A stretch of 42,619 nucleotides of DNA from Phycisphaerae bacterium (GCA_029260165.1 JAJDDT010000054.1:1-42619), one strand, 5' to 3'. Shown: positions 1 to 8,762, counted from the first letter of the stretch. The notes: generated by a model from the sequence alone, not told the origin. Numbers and translations: made by a program.

Positions 1-2
1 GA

Positions 3-119
3 TGGATTGGCCGTTACCGTCGGATGAGCAAAGATTACGAAATGTTGCCCGTCAGCAGCGAAGCCATGGTGCTATTGACCATGATCAATCTGATGATTCA
101 CCGGCTAAAACCAGGATGA
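3..119 (+). mobile_element. IS5-type transposase, C-terminal end only
   Basis: Reading from base 3 gives 38 residues ending at TGA 117-119. They include RYRRMSKDYEMLP followed by SSEAMVLLTMINLM, which matches the usual C-terminal end of IS5-family DDE transposases (arginine-rich segment, then S-K-D-Y-E and S-E-A-M). The rest of the gene lies left of the window. Homology to a truncated dockerin gene resumes by base 142, so the right end of the element must lie within about 25 bases of this stop. I could not define the terminal inverted repeat because the left end is not visible. Confidence 0.75.
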
Positions 120-141
120 TCTTGCTTCTCACACACCCTCT

Positions 142-546
142 GAGATCGAACCGGACGTGCCACACACATACCGGTTGGAGCAGTATGCTGTCAATGAATA
201 TTTTCTCTTTATTGATGATGTGCTTGTAGACGAGGGCACGCCGGAGGGGCCATATCCATCTTCTTCACCCGAATTAGCCTTTCGTGCGAGATCTGTTTTC
301 GTCGACAGCGTCACCGAATGGGACTACATTCGCTGGGGTGAGATACCCACGCCCGGCTCGGGGGATTTCGACTCCGAAGGCGATGTCGACACCCGCGATT
401 TCTTCTATTTTGATGAATGTCTTAAGAATGGCGGCCCGGAAGCAGACGCAGGCCCCGGTTGCACATGGGCGGATATGGATCAGGATGGTGATGTGGATTT
501 CAGAGACTTCGCCGAATTCCAACTCATATTCAATACAACTGAATAA
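142..546 (+). pseudogene. 5'-truncated dockerin-tailed surface protein
   Basis: This frame encodes about 134 residues homologous without gaps to the C-terminal part of the gene at 1058-1879. It carries the YRLEQY segment of a lectin/LamG-like beta-sandwich (FLFIDDVLVDEG, then WDYIRWG), a PTPGSGDFDSEGDVDTRDFF motif and a second DMDQDGDVDFRDFAEF motif. The paired Asp-rich loops followed by phenylalanines are the dockerin-like Ca-binding arrangement common at the C-terminus of planctomycete secreted proteins. The N-terminal half and signal peptide are missing, and a transposase tail ends at base 119, so an insertion or related deletion most likely removed them. ATG 157 is internal to the domain and unlikely to be a real start. 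Confidence 0.7.
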
Positions 547-622
547 ACAAACAGGTTAAACAGAATTGCCAGTCAGCGACGACCGCCCCGTCCACCCCAC
601 CGCCGTCAGGTCGAGCGAGCCG
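142..622 (+). repeat. Direct repeat, copy A
   Basis: Bases 142-622 match 1475-1955 at a constant offset of 1333 with no indels visible. The match covers the dockerin tail, the intergenic bases after its stop, and the C-terminal codons of a convergent minus-strand gene. Because non-coding bases match too, this is a DNA duplication and not only protein homology. The match ends abruptly at about 622. Confidence 0.8.
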
Positions 623-993
623 ACGTTCGCCGCCCCCGCCTTGCGACCATTTTGCAACGTCACTTCAAAATCGTCTGTGGAAACCGATGGGTCAAGCGAG
701 AGTGAGCCAATGTTCGCTGGCACCAAAGTCGCCACAACCTCCGACGACACGATCCAACCGAGATTGCCGGTAATGAGCTCAATATCCGGGTTTGACGCGT
801 TCGAGAAGTCGACACGAAAATCAGTGTCGAGTACCGGTGCAACAACGTCGCTCCATTCCACGCACACTTCAATCGTGCCGGTCCCCTCCTGGACGCATTT
901 CTTGCCTCCTGCGTTCGCAATTCCTCCAATCGCGAGTGCTACTATCAGCCATCCGTTGACCGTCCGAAATCCCTCGATCTGTTTGACTTTCAT
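556..993 (-). CDS. Small exported protein of unknown function
   Basis: A 145-residue protein. The start at 993 is chosen because GGGAGG lies about 7 bases upstream; an earlier in-frame start (1023) lacks this. The N-terminus MKVKQIEGFRTVNGWLIVAL followed by AIGGIANA reads as a Sec signal peptide cut after ANA. The mature part is acidic and beta-rich, with repeated phrases such as IGSLSLDPSV and VGSLDLTAVGW that suggest a small beta-sandwich. No family is recognised. It converges on the truncated dockerin gene with a 9-base gap. Its last 20 or so codons are duplicated at 1889-1955, so the gene marks one edge of the local duplication. Confidence 0.65.
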   Translation of the reverse strand: MKVKQIEGFRTVNGWLIVALAIGGIANAGGKKCVQEGTGTIEVCVEWSDVVAPVLDTDFRVDFSNASNPDIELITGNLGWIVSSEVVATLVPANIGSLSLDPSVSTDDFEVTLQNGRKAGAANVGSLDLTAVGWTGRSSLTGNSV

Positions 994-1057
994 TTGGCAA
1001 CCTCCCTGGGTAGAATGAAGCAAGTTTAACGAATCCTCGATTGAATGGAGAAGCGAG

Positions 1058-1879
1058 ATGCCCCTCCTTTATCGCACCTTGGCGATGCTTTCTGCGTCTC
1101 TCTGTGCAGATGTGAGCGTATATGAAGCAACTAGCTTTCCTGTTGAGGATAACTGGTTTGTTGTACAGAACTTCTGCAACACACCGGAAGCCGTAGAAGA
1201 CGGCATCTTCGTTCAGACGGTTGATACCTGCACTGAGATACAGCCGCCTGAGGGTCAGCAGTCCACATATCGTCGACTACTCGATGATTTTGCCGGTTCG
1301 GAAACATTCTTCCTTGAATTTTGAATGAAAACCAGCGGCGATAGCTCGGAAATTCCTTTCACTGCTCCAGCGTCGATTGCGTTGGGAAGTCTTGGACCAA
1401 CTGCGTATCTTCTGGTGATTTCATCCGACACTGTGAAGCTAAATCGAGACAACCAACTGCCGATTCCTTTTTTTCAAATCGCACCCAGACTCTTTCATCA
1501 GTATAGGCTTGAGCAGTACGGCGTCAATCATTATTTTCTGTTCATTGATGGTGAACTCGTCGATGACGGCGTGCCAGAGGGGCCTTACCCCGCTGATTTT
1601 CCGAGCGTTGTGTTTCGCGCGAAATCCGAGTTGGTTACAAGTATGACAGAGTGGGATTACATCCGCTGGGGCGATATACCAACCCCCGGCTCGGGGGATT
1701 TTGACTCCGAGGGCGACATCGACACCCGCGACTTTTTTTACTTTGATGAATGTCTCAACAACGGTGGGCCGGACTCCAATGTTGGCCCCGGATGCGTATG
1801 GGCAGACATCGACCAAGATGGCGACGTCGATTTCAAAGACTTCGCCGACTTCCAACTCATATTCAATACAACTGAATAA
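1058..1879 (+). pseudogene. Dockerin-tailed lectin-like protein with in-frame TGA
   Basis: Two open stretches, 1058-1321 and 1325-1879, lie in the same frame and are separated only by TGA at 1322-1324. Read through, they give about 273 residues: a short hydrophobic N-terminus (LLYRTLAMLSASLCAD), a beta-rich part (DNWFVVQNFCNT, FAGSETFFLEF-stop-MKTSGDSSEI), the YRLEQYGVN/FLFIDGELVDDG lectin-like segment and a dockerin-like tail with DFDSEGDIDTRDFF and DIDQDGDVDFKDFADF. CGA to TGA is the simplest cause of the stop. It is the intact-length relative of the truncated copy at 142-546. It could be a nonsense pseudogene; stop-codon readthrough or a sequencing error are alternatives. ATG 1327-1329 has no ribosome site of its own that I can see. 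Confidence 0.65.
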
Positions 1880-1955
1880 TCAAACAGATTAAACAGAATT
1901 GCCGAGCAGCGACGACTGCCCCGTCCACCCCACCGCCGTCAGGTCGAGCGAACCG
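1475..1955 (+). repeat. Direct repeat, copy B
   Basis: Second copy of the 481-base unit at 142-622, offset 1333. The two differ by scattered substitutions, so the duplication is not recent or has been diverging under relaxed constraint. Confidence 0.8.
1889..1955 (-). pseudogene. C-terminal relic of the 556-993 gene
   Basis: Reading the minus strand to the stop at 1889 gives GSLDLTAVGWTGQSSLLGNSV, nearly the same as the end of the protein at 556-993. Similarity stops just upstream of GSLD, so only the last 20 or so codons were carried by the duplication. From 1956 to about 2175 I see no convincing gene. Confidence 0.75.
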
Positions 1956-2175
1956 GTCTTCCACATCCTGCAACACATGCAGCGCGTCCAACGTTGCGCC
2001 CACATGTTGCCTGATATGTGATTCGTGCGGATTGCCCGACCATCCGTGCATATCGACGTCACGCATCGCTTCCCGCTATCGGACGCAACGGTACGCGCGG
2101 CGCGAAGCCGTTTTTCTGCCCTTCCAACGAGGGGCGACACACCGGAAGCGGTTTCCTATTGACTCGAACGGACGC

Positions 2176-2703
2176 CTAGCGGCTGTCGACCTGGTCAACC
2201 TGCAGGTCGTATCGGATCGTGGTGTCGTCCACGCCGAGCAGGTTGAAAATCTCGAACACGCCGCCGGGAAGACTGCCTTCGGACGCGTTGACAAGCTCGA
2301 AAGTCACTCGGCCATCACTCTGGGCGGTGAAGAAGTTGGTCGGTGTCAGCGAAAGACCGGGTGTCTGGAAACCGCCGCGGTCGTTTCGCAGGGACAGGCG
2401 TTCCATGAGGGGATCACCGGTGATCAACAGTTCGATTGCATTGCCTGAGGGAATGAAGCTGGACGTGCCAATCGCGATGGACACGCCGTATTGTGTGCCG
2501 GCGACGACATTGAGGGTGGCTGTAAACGTCTGTCCGCCACCCCCAAGTGAACCGCTGACCTTTTGGCTGAGTGTCAGCGTCGTCGGGGCCGACGGGGGCG
2601 TGGGCTGTGTGCCGGTGTCCCCGACGACAAGGGGTTGACATCCAACCACGGATAGCGAAACCAATACGAGACCATACGCAAGACTGTGTCGAACGATATT
2701 CAT
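2176..2703 (-). CDS. Secreted lipoprotein, beta-rich, unknown function
   Basis: A 175-residue protein. ATG at 2703 is preferred because CCGGAGG lies 9-10 bases upstream; the in-frame ATG at 2736 has none. The signal sequence ends in a lipobox (LSVVGC, lipidated Cys near residue 22), so the protein should be anchored in a membrane. A Pro/Thr linker (TQPTPPSAPTTLTL) follows, then a beta-rich domain with GGGGQTFTATLNV and AGTQYGVSIAI, typical of small extracellular beta-sandwich domains of the pre-peptidase C-terminal or bacterial Ig kind. That family idea is an inference from texture only. It is divergent from the solute-binding lipoprotein gene at 2903. Confidence 0.7.
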   Translation of the reverse strand: MNIVRHSLAYGLVLVSLSVVGCQPLVVGDTGTQPTPPSAPTTLTLSQKVSGSLGGGGQTFTATLNVVAGTQYGVSIAIGTSSFIPSGNAIELLITGDPLMERLSLRNDRGGFQTPGLSLTPTNFFTAQSDGRVTFELVNASEGSLPGGVFEIFNLLGVDDTTIRYDLQVDQVDSR

Positions 2704-2902
2704 TATATAAAACCTCCGGAAAAATGACCTGGGCAAGGCTCGCCTGGACCACGATTGTATTCTGATAGCCGGCTCGCGTCAAACGGGAGCGATCCCCGGC
2801 CACGGCGAATTGGCGAAACGCGTGGGTATTCGGGCGTCGTTGTGTCATTGTGCGACGATGGTCGAGCGGCTAGGGTGGCGTCGCTTCTGGACGTTAGGGA
2901 CC

Positions 2903-3904
2903 ATGAACCGATTCGCTTTCATTCTTGTGTTGTTGCCGGGTTTGCTCTCCGGCTGCGAATCGCGCACCACGCCATCCACGCAACCGAAATCGGGATTCAT
3001 CGCGGTGGTTGGGGTGGGACAGGATGATCCGTATTGGCCTGTGATCCGTGGGACGGCTTTGCGGACGTTTCACGAACTGGAATCGGTCGGATTGTCCATT
3101 CGCGTTGAGGCGCCCGCAACATCGTCCGTCAACTCCCAGCGCAAAATTCTCGAACAGCTTCGCGATAAGGGTGTTCGCGGGGTCTGCGTTCAGGTGACCG
3201 ACGGGTTGGCGTTGAAAACCACCCTGGAATCGATGGCGGACCGGGGTATCCAGATCACGACGATGTTCGGAACGGTGGCTACTTCCAAGCCGATCAACCG
3301 CATCGTGATCGACGAGGATGCCGTCGGCAGGGCGGTGGCGACGGCGCTCATTGACACACTCGACGGCAGGGGAAATATCGCCGTACTCCACGCCGACTCG
3401 CGTGGAAAATCGTGGACTGATCGTTGGAAAGCATTTGAACGCCAAATGTCTATGCAGCAGGGAATCCGAACATTGCTTCGGTATGATTGTGGGGGTGATC
3501 CGGTCAGGGCGGAACGCATTGTCCGGGACACGATGGAGCGATATCCGAGACTGGTTGGTTGGGCGGTGATGGGAAACTGGCTTTTGATTGATCAAGAGAA
3601 CAAGCCGTCGCCGTCGCCGTTGCCGGATGGATGTCGGATGGTCGCGTGCGATCCCGCGCCGGCCGTCTGGCCCGGTTTTTCGCGTGGTGAATGCAGCGCC
3701 ATGGTGGCAGGGAGGTACGATGAACTGGTCGAGCATGCGGTGACGGGATGCATCGGGTCGGTTCTGAACATGAATCGTGCGACCCATCGCGTAGCCGTCG
3801 GCGTCCGAATCGTGACCCGGGAGGATCTGACACAATTCAAACGCGATTGGGCTGACTGGTCTTCTGTCGAAGCGACACATGACGCAACGTCCGGGGACCG
3901 ATAG
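2903..3904 (+). CDS. Periplasmic sugar-type solute-binding lipoprotein
   Basis: A 333-residue protein. ATG 2903 is chosen because it gives a clean lipoprotein signal (MNRFAFILVLLPGLLSGC, lipobox LSGC). The mature chain follows the type I periplasmic binding protein (ribose-binding/LacI) pattern: an early strand FIAVVGVGQDDPYWPVIRGT, the helix with QRKILEQLRDKGVRGVCVQV (equivalent of the usual Q...i..li..gvdgi), IDEDAVGRAVATAL and GRGNIAVLHAD. Ligand unknown. No permease or ATPase genes are adjacent, which is unusual for an ABC system, so it may be a sensor-type binding protein. It ends 3 bases before hemL, with which it is probably co-transcribed. Confidence 0.75.
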   Translation: MNRFAFILVLLPGLLSGCESRTTPSTQPKSGFIAVVGVGQDDPYWPVIRGTALRTFHELESVGLSIRVEAPATSSVNSQRKILEQLRDKGVRGVCVQVTDGLALKTTLESMADRGIQITTMFGTVATSKPINRIVIDEDAVGRAVATALIDTLDGRGNIAVLHADSRGKSWTDRWKAFERQMSMQQGIRTLLRYDCGGDPVRAERIVRDTMERYPRLVGWAVMGNWLLIDQENKPSPSPLPDGCRMVACDPAPAVWPGFSRGECSAMVAGRYDELVEHAVTGCIGSVLNMNRATHRVAVGVRIVTREDLTQFKRDWADWSSVEATHDATSGDR

Positions 3905-3907
3905 AAA

Positions 3908-5215
3908 ATGGCGAAGGTTGACCCTGACAACATCACCCGATCGTCGGCGGCGCATGACGAGGCTTCTGCGTATCTGGTCGGTGGGGTCAATTCGCCGGTG
4001 CGAGCATTCGGAGTAGTGGGGGGGAAACCTCTGTTCATCGCCTCCGGCAGCGGGGCGACGATTACCGACGTGGATGGTCGGTCGTACATCGATTACGTCG
4101 GTTCGTGGGGACCGTTGATTCTGGGGCATGCGCATCCGCGCGTGGTGCAGGCCGTCGTCGCGGCGGCCCATCGTGGAACGAGCTTTGGTGCTCCGACGGA
4201 GCAGGAGACGACGCTTTCGCGGATGATCGTCGAGCGCGTGCCTTCGATTGAGGCGGTCAGACTCGTTAACTCCGGGACCGAAGCCTGCATGAGCGCTGTT
4301 CGTCTCGCGCGGGGATTTACGGGTCGATCCAAGATCATCAAGTTTGCCGGTTGCTATCACGGGCATGTGGACGCGTTGCTGGTCGACGCGGGCAGCGGAG
4401 CGTTGACATTGGGGACACCATCATCGGCGGGCGTGACGCGTTCGGTTGCGGCTAACACGCTGGTGGCTCCGTACAACGATCGTGAAGCCGTCGCGCAGAT
4501 ATTCGCAACGAATGGATCGGACGTCGCAGCGGTGATCGTCGAACCGATTGCGGGCAACATGGGGTTGGTGTTGCCGGCGGACGGGTTTCTTTCGACGTTG
4601 CGTGATCTTTGCAGTCGGCATGGGGCGGTCTTGATCTTCGATGAGGTAATGACCGGGTTTCGCGTGGGGTTGGGCGGCGCTCAGGTATTGCATGGCATCA
4701 GGCCTGACCTGACGTGTCTTGGCAAGATCGTTGGCGGGGGATTGCCGTTGGCTGCTTATGGCGGGCGTCGGGAGATCATGGACCATCTCGCACCGACAGG
4801 TTCGGTGTATCAGGCTGGGACGTTGTCGGGCAATCCGATCGCGACGGCGGCTGGGATTGCGACGCTTTCGGAACTGAATGATGCGGTGTATCGCGATCTG
4901 GAGGAACGATCAGAGCAGTTGGCTGACGGACTGAAACGGGGTGCGGAGGACGCAGGGGTTGCGGTGCGAATTGCTCGGTGTGGCAGCATGTTGTGCACGT
5001 TTTTTTCAGACAAACCGGTGACTGATCTGACGTCGGCGAAGGCGTGCGACACGAGTGCATTTGCGACGTTTTTCCATGCGATGCTGGAACGTGGGATTTA
5101 TCTCGCTCCATCGCAGTTTGAATGTGCCTTCGTGTCAGCCGCCCATGGTGAGGATGACATCGCTCGAACCGTCGAGGTTGCCCGTGAGAGTTTTGCAGTG
5201 GTTGCGCGGTCGTGA
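3908..5215 (+). CDS. hemL: Glutamate-1-semialdehyde 2,1-aminomutase
   Basis: A 435-residue cytoplasmic PLP enzyme of the usual HemL length. It converts glutamate-1-semialdehyde to 5-aminolevulinate in the C5 haem pathway. Visible signatures are GGVNSPVRAFGVVGG near residue 25, NSGTEACMSAVRLARGFTGR at 121-140, the PLP-binding Asp in FDEVMTGFRVG (about 245) and the Schiff-base lysine in CLGKIVGGGLP (K273), followed by the YQAGTLSGNP segment. Aminomutase features outweigh a plain class III aminotransferase call. It begins 3 bases after the binding-protein gene. Haem supply fits the haem-rich operon further along, though the two are not linked transcriptionally. Confidence 0.95.
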   Translation: MAKVDPDNITRSSAAHDEASAYLVGGVNSPVRAFGVVGGKPLFIASGSGATITDVDGRSYIDYVGSWGPLILGHAHPRVVQAVVAAAHRGTSFGAPTEQETTLSRMIVERVPSIEAVRLVNSGTEACMSAVRLARGFTGRSKIIKFAGCYHGHVDALLVDAGSGALTLGTPSSAGVTRSVAANTLVAPYNDREAVAQIFATNGSDVAAVIVEPIAGNMGLVLPADGFLSTLRDLCSRHGAVLIFDEVMTGFRVGLGGAQVLHGIRPDLTCLGKIVGGGLPLAAYGGRREIMDHLAPTGSVYQAGTLSGNPIATAAGIATLSELNDAVYRDLEERSEQLADGLKRGAEDAGVAVRIARCGSMLCTFFSDKPVTDLTSAKACDTSAFATFFHAMLERGIYLAPSQFECAFVSAAHGEDDIARTVEVARESFAVVARS

Positions 5216-5285
5216 CAGGCTGGGCATGGCGAATTTGACGCCGGCTGGTACCGTCTGATTCGGAGTTTTGACAGGAGCGATCCGG

Positions 5286-6620
5286 ATGCGAACAACCTGG
5301 TTACCGCTGACGTTTGCAATTTTGTTGAGTTTCGTTGGATTGCGCATCAGCGGCGAGATGGTCCAAAAGCACATGGGCAGGTCTTCGGGCTGGCTTGCGT
5401 CGTTGTGCGAGAGCGATTCGGACAACGTCAGTTGCGACGTTGTTTTGTCGAGCGAATGGGCGTATTTCCCTCCGAAGAAACCCAGCTCGATCGGGGTGCA
5501 CTATCCGGTCGCGTGGCTTGGGCAAGCCTATTTTACGTTCCTGCTTGCGTGGTATGTACTGGTCGGTCGGACGAGTCGTGATCGGCTGGTTTGGCATCTC
5601 CTGCCGCTGGGGTTGAACACGGTCGGGGTGCTCGGTTCGGTCTGGTTTGTCTATATCATGAAGACACAAATCGGGGTGTGGTGTCCGCTTTGTCTGATGT
5701 CGCATGGCGCGAATGTGTTGTTGCTCGTCAGTTCTGTTTTGCTTTGGCCTCGAAAACCGTTGAAAACAGGTGATGAACAGATTGCAACTGCGGCGACTCG
5801 TGTGGGTGGTTATCCATCCGGACGGCTTGCGATCGCGACGATCCTGTTGGCCTGGGCGATGGGCGTCATTCAACTGAACGGCATGACGAGTGGATCGCTC
5901 AAGGCGCAAAACAACCGGCTGACCAAACACCTGAAAGACATTCAGAAAAACGTTGAGGGGCTGGTCGGGCTTCACGCGGCGGGCAAACGACAGGAGATTC
6001 GAATTCGTGGGGATGATCCGTCACGATTTGGGGCGGCACACAACCCAGCCATTGTTGAGTGGAGTGATTTTCAGTGTCCGGGTTGTCGGAGATTTGCGGA
6101 ACAGTTTGATGCGACGTTCGCGGGGTATTTCGATGGGGCGATGCGGTTGGTTTTCAAACACTATCCTCTCGATCCTGCCTGTAATCCGTATGTGAGTCGG
6201 GCGATTCATGGCGATGCCTGCGAGATGGCGAGGATGGCGGAGGCGGCGAGATTGGTCGGTGGTGATGATGCGTTTTGGAAGGCGCACGATATCCTGTTTG
6301 CCGCGCAGAAATCGCCGGACGAGCGAACGACGGCTGTCGTGGTAGAGAAGCTTGGCCTGGACCTGGAGGCCTTCACCGCGGCGATGGGGTCAGGTGATGT
6401 GACCAGACGCATTCGTGAAGACATCGAGCAGGCCCATGAATTGGGTGTGACGGGGACACCTTCCATTTTCCTCGACGGTCGGAGGGTGGACTCGCTGACG
6501 CGCGGCGTGTCGGGATTCTGGCAGAGCATGGGTCGCGCGTACCAACGTGCACGAGCGATGAACGCCACACGCCGGAAAGCGGCTACTCCAGATACCCAAG
6601 GTCCGCCAATCGCTCCGTAA
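5286..6620 (+). CDS. VKOR-DsbA fusion disulfide-forming protein
   Basis: A 444-residue membrane protein. ATG 5286 has AGGAG about 8 bases upstream. Residues 1-200 are a vitamin-K-epoxide-reductase-type domain: hydrophobic helices, the loop pair C41 and C50, and the active-site CPLC at 133-136 followed by a helix. A further helix near 181-198 and a charged linker lead to a DsbA-like thioredoxin domain with WSDFQCPGCRRF (CPGC 264-267), FKHYPLD and the cis-Pro segment GVTGTPSIFLDG. VKOR reoxidises DsbA using quinone, so the fusion is a self-contained oxidative-folding machine in the envelope. The end overlaps the convergent hydrolase gene by 38 bases. Confidence 0.9.
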   Translation: MRTTWLPLTFAILLSFVGLRISGEMVQKHMGRSSGWLASLCESDSDNVSCDVVLSSEWAYFPPKKPSSIGVHYPVAWLGQAYFTFLLAWYVLVGRTSRDRLVWHLLPLGLNTVGVLGSVWFVYIMKTQIGVWCPLCLMSHGANVLLLVSSVLLWPRKPLKTGDEQIATAATRVGGYPSGRLAIATILLAWAMGVIQLNGMTSGSLKAQNNRLTKHLKDIQKNVEGLVGLHAAGKRQEIRIRGDDPSRFGAAHNPAIVEWSDFQCPGCRRFAEQFDATFAGYFDGAMRLVFKHYPLDPACNPYVSRAIHGDACEMARMAEAARLVGGDDAFWKAHDILFAAQKSPDERTTAVVVEKLGLDLEAFTAAMGSGDVTRRIREDIEQAHELGVTGTPSIFLDGRRVDSLTRGVSGFWQSMGRAYQRARAMNATRRKAATPDTQGPPIAP

Positions 6621-8265
6621 GAATACGCTGTTCCTCCTCCGAAAAAGCTTCGGTGGCAGAATCTTCGGGCGAGACCACCACGGCAGGTTCGGTTTCGGTT
6701 TTGATGGGTGGATCGAACAACTCCGTCAGAACCCTGCCTTCCATATCGTCTGGAACGCGCAAACCCAGCATGGCTAGCAACGTCGGTGTCGAGTCGATGA
6801 TGTTCGCACGCATCGTCCTGCCGTGAACAATACCGCTGCCACCGGCGGCGAACATGCCGTCCAACCGGTGCGTGCCCTCGATCTTTCGCCAGGGAAGCCA
6901 GCGAACCGGCGACGCGCCCCGGATTTTTCGCACGACCGACAACCCGTCGGCGGGAGCGAGCAGCAAATCGGGCATCCAGACCTGCTCCTCACGCGAGCAG
7001 CCATACAATTCCTCCGGCTTGAGCACCTCGGGAAACAGATTGAACGTGCCACGACCGGGCCAATCCGATTTGACGGCGAGCAGTTGGTCGCGAAGTTCGT
7101 CGCGCAGGGATTCGTAATCGCCCGGTTCGACGATGCCGTCGGGCTGCCTGCCTTTCAGATTCAGATACAAAAACCCGTACATGCCCGCGTGCATGACGCA
7201 GGCGCGGGTTTGGGAAAAATCAACCGCAAGGTCGTCGTCTATCTGATATTGATTGTTGAACCGCCCCTTCTTCTTGCGATTGGCACGGCGGAGGATGTGC
7301 CGCATTCTCGTTTGCGTTTGGGCTCCGCCATCCTTGATCGCAAGGTATCCCCATTCCTTGAGCAGCAGGTTGGGCTGGGTTTTGCCCTCGAGACTACCGT
7401 GGCCATGGTCGGACATGATGAAGACGCCGGCTTCGTTCCTGTCGGCGTATTCAAACAGTTTGCCGAGCGCGACGTCCAGTTCGTCGAATGCTTTTCGGAC
7501 GACTTCCGTTCGTTTTTCGTGTCCCCTGTTGAAACGCGGATCGAGATATTTCCACGTCTTGTGCTGCAGGTTGTCCACCAGTTTGAACACGACCATCAGC
7601 AGGTCCCATCCAAACTGATCCCCGCAGTGCATGGTAACGTCCGCACCCTCATGAAAGCTGTTGGCCATCGCGGCAACGTTTTCCCGGAACAGCGCGTCTC
7701 CACCCATCGTCCTGCGTCGCCAATTGGTCTTGAACGTGTATTCAGGCCAACGCTTGAGAATGTCGTCTTTCAATTCGGGCGGATGCGTGAACGAAACGTT
7801 CGTGCCGGGGGTCTCGAATCCCGTGATCAGAAACCCATTGACAGGCCTGGGCGGATAGGTCATCGGAACGTTGACCGCACCGACCTTCAATCCCTTGTCA
7901 CCTGCGATCTGCCACAAACTACGGACGTGCCCGACCGCCTGCGTGCTGTTGAAACTCAGCGTGTTCGTATGCACGTCGTAGCGCTCAAAATCGACAATAC
8001 CGTGCGTGCCCGGACTCTTGCCGGTCATGAACGTCGTCCACGCAGCCGGTGTGATGGGTGGCCTGGTCGATTCCAACGCACCGGCGACACCGCGCTCGAC
8101 GAACCGTTTCAGGTTTGGCATCCGCCCGGCGTCCATCAACGGATTGAGCACGTCGAACGTCGCCCCGTCCAATCCTATGACCAACACGCGCTTCGACACC
8201 GAGGGCAAATCGCGAACGACACACCCCGTCGATAATTCCGTATCTGTGATATTTTTGTGAATCAT
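6583..8265 (-). CDS. Alkaline-phosphatase-superfamily phosphodiesterase
   Basis: About 560 residues from ATG 8265. The start is uncertain, as no clear ribosome site is seen and an in-frame start exists at 8343. The family signature is strong: VLVIGLDGATFDVLNPL with the metal-ligand Asp and nucleophile Thr, GRMPNLKRFVERGVAG, TPAAWTTFMTGKSPGTHGI, and the distal metal site FIMSDHGHGSL. This is the type I phosphodiesterase/nucleotide pyrophosphatase group. Its substrate (phosphodiester, nucleotide or lipid head group) cannot be told from sequence. No signal peptide is evident, so it may be cytoplasmic. It converges on the VKOR-DsbA gene. Confidence 0.85.
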   Translation of the reverse strand: MIHKNITDTELSTGCVVRDLPSVSKRVLVIGLDGATFDVLNPLMDAGRMPNLKRFVERGVAGALESTRPPITPAAWTTFMTGKSPGTHGIVDFERYDVHTNTLSFNSTQAVGHVRSLWQIAGDKGLKVGAVNVPMTYPPRPVNGFLITGFETPGTNVSFTHPPELKDDILKRWPEYTFKTNWRRRTMGGDALFRENVAAMANSFHEGADVTMHCGDQFGWDLLMVVFKLVDNLQHKTWKYLDPRFNRGHEKRTEVVRKAFDELDVALGKLFEYADRNEAGVFIMSDHGHGSLEGKTQPNLLLKEWGYLAIKDGGAQTQTRMRHILRRANRKKKGRFNNQYQIDDDLAVDFSQTRACVMHAGMYGFLYLNLKGRQPDGIVEPGDYESLRDELRDQLLAVKSDWPGRGTFNLFPEVLKPEELYGCSREEQVWMPDLLLAPADGLSVVRKIRGASPVRWLPWRKIEGTHRLDGMFAAGGSGIVHGRTMRANIIDSTPTLLAMLGLRVPDDMEGRVLTELFDPPIKTETEPAVVVSPEDSATEAFSEEEQRILTERLADLGYLE

Positions 8266-8472
8266 GATTGTGGTGTTATTGCAACATCTTGTTCTTGGAG
8301 AAGTTCCTGACACACGGACCGGGCAACCACCGGAATTCAACAACGTCGCAGGTGATTATTGACGTTGAACTTCGCCGACCGACCGGGTATTTTTGAACCG
8401 ACCGTTGCGAATTCATACGTCCCGGCGTGTCATCATCCACGCCCGCACCTTAACAGTACGACCGATCCTACC

Positions 8473-8760
8473 ATGAAGATCATCCGCGAACCATCCGTCT
8501 ATCTCGTAGGCCGGCAAATCACCGACGACGCCGAAATCGACCGATTTCTGGCAGACCATGACGTCTCCGGTTGGTCAACCGACGCCACGGTGGCCGGCGA
8601 AAAACTGTGCGAAATCGCAGGCAGGGTCTGCTACATGAGTTTCGCCAAACCGCGCCCCGGCGGAAACAGTGCCTACCTCGACCGCATCATCGGCGTGCGA
8701 CACGGCTCCGTGCTGGAACACTGTGTTTTCAACTTCATCATCACCGGCGTGTCGCGATCG
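8473..8760 (+). pseudogene. thyX: thyX 5' fragment
   Basis: From ATG 8473 the frame gives about 96 residues of flavin-dependent thymidylate synthase: CEIAGRVCYMSFAKPRPGGN, YLDRIIGVRHGSVLEHCVFN and FIITGVSRS. In intact ThyX the next residues carry the RHR-x7-S motif that binds dUMP and FAD; here they are missing. Homology stops at the codons for GVSRS (about 8757) and the frame then runs into unrelated residues to a stop at 8827-8829. The product would be inactive. No other thymidylate synthase is visible in the window. Confidence 0.85.
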
Positions 8761-8762
8761 AA

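Noticed and set aside
1863-2066. Minus-strand frame with HGWSGNPHESHIRQHV
   Set aside because: Protein-like for about 30 residues, but no start, ribosome site or family. It spans the end of the duplication, so it may be a gene fragment or chance.
3606-3626. GCCGTC microsatellite-like run
   Set aside because: A short in-frame repeat of codons in the binding-protein gene (Ser-Pro-Ser-Pro), not a separate element.
2894-4366. 490-residue minus-strand open frame
   Set aside because: It lies antisense to the binding-protein and hemL genes, both of which have clear family motifs. Its text is rich in Arg, His and Pro, as expected for a shadow frame in GC-rich DNA.
6823-8235. 470-residue plus-strand open frame
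   Set aside because: It is antisense to the phosphodiesterase gene, whose metal-site motifs are unmistakable. No ribosome site or family text.
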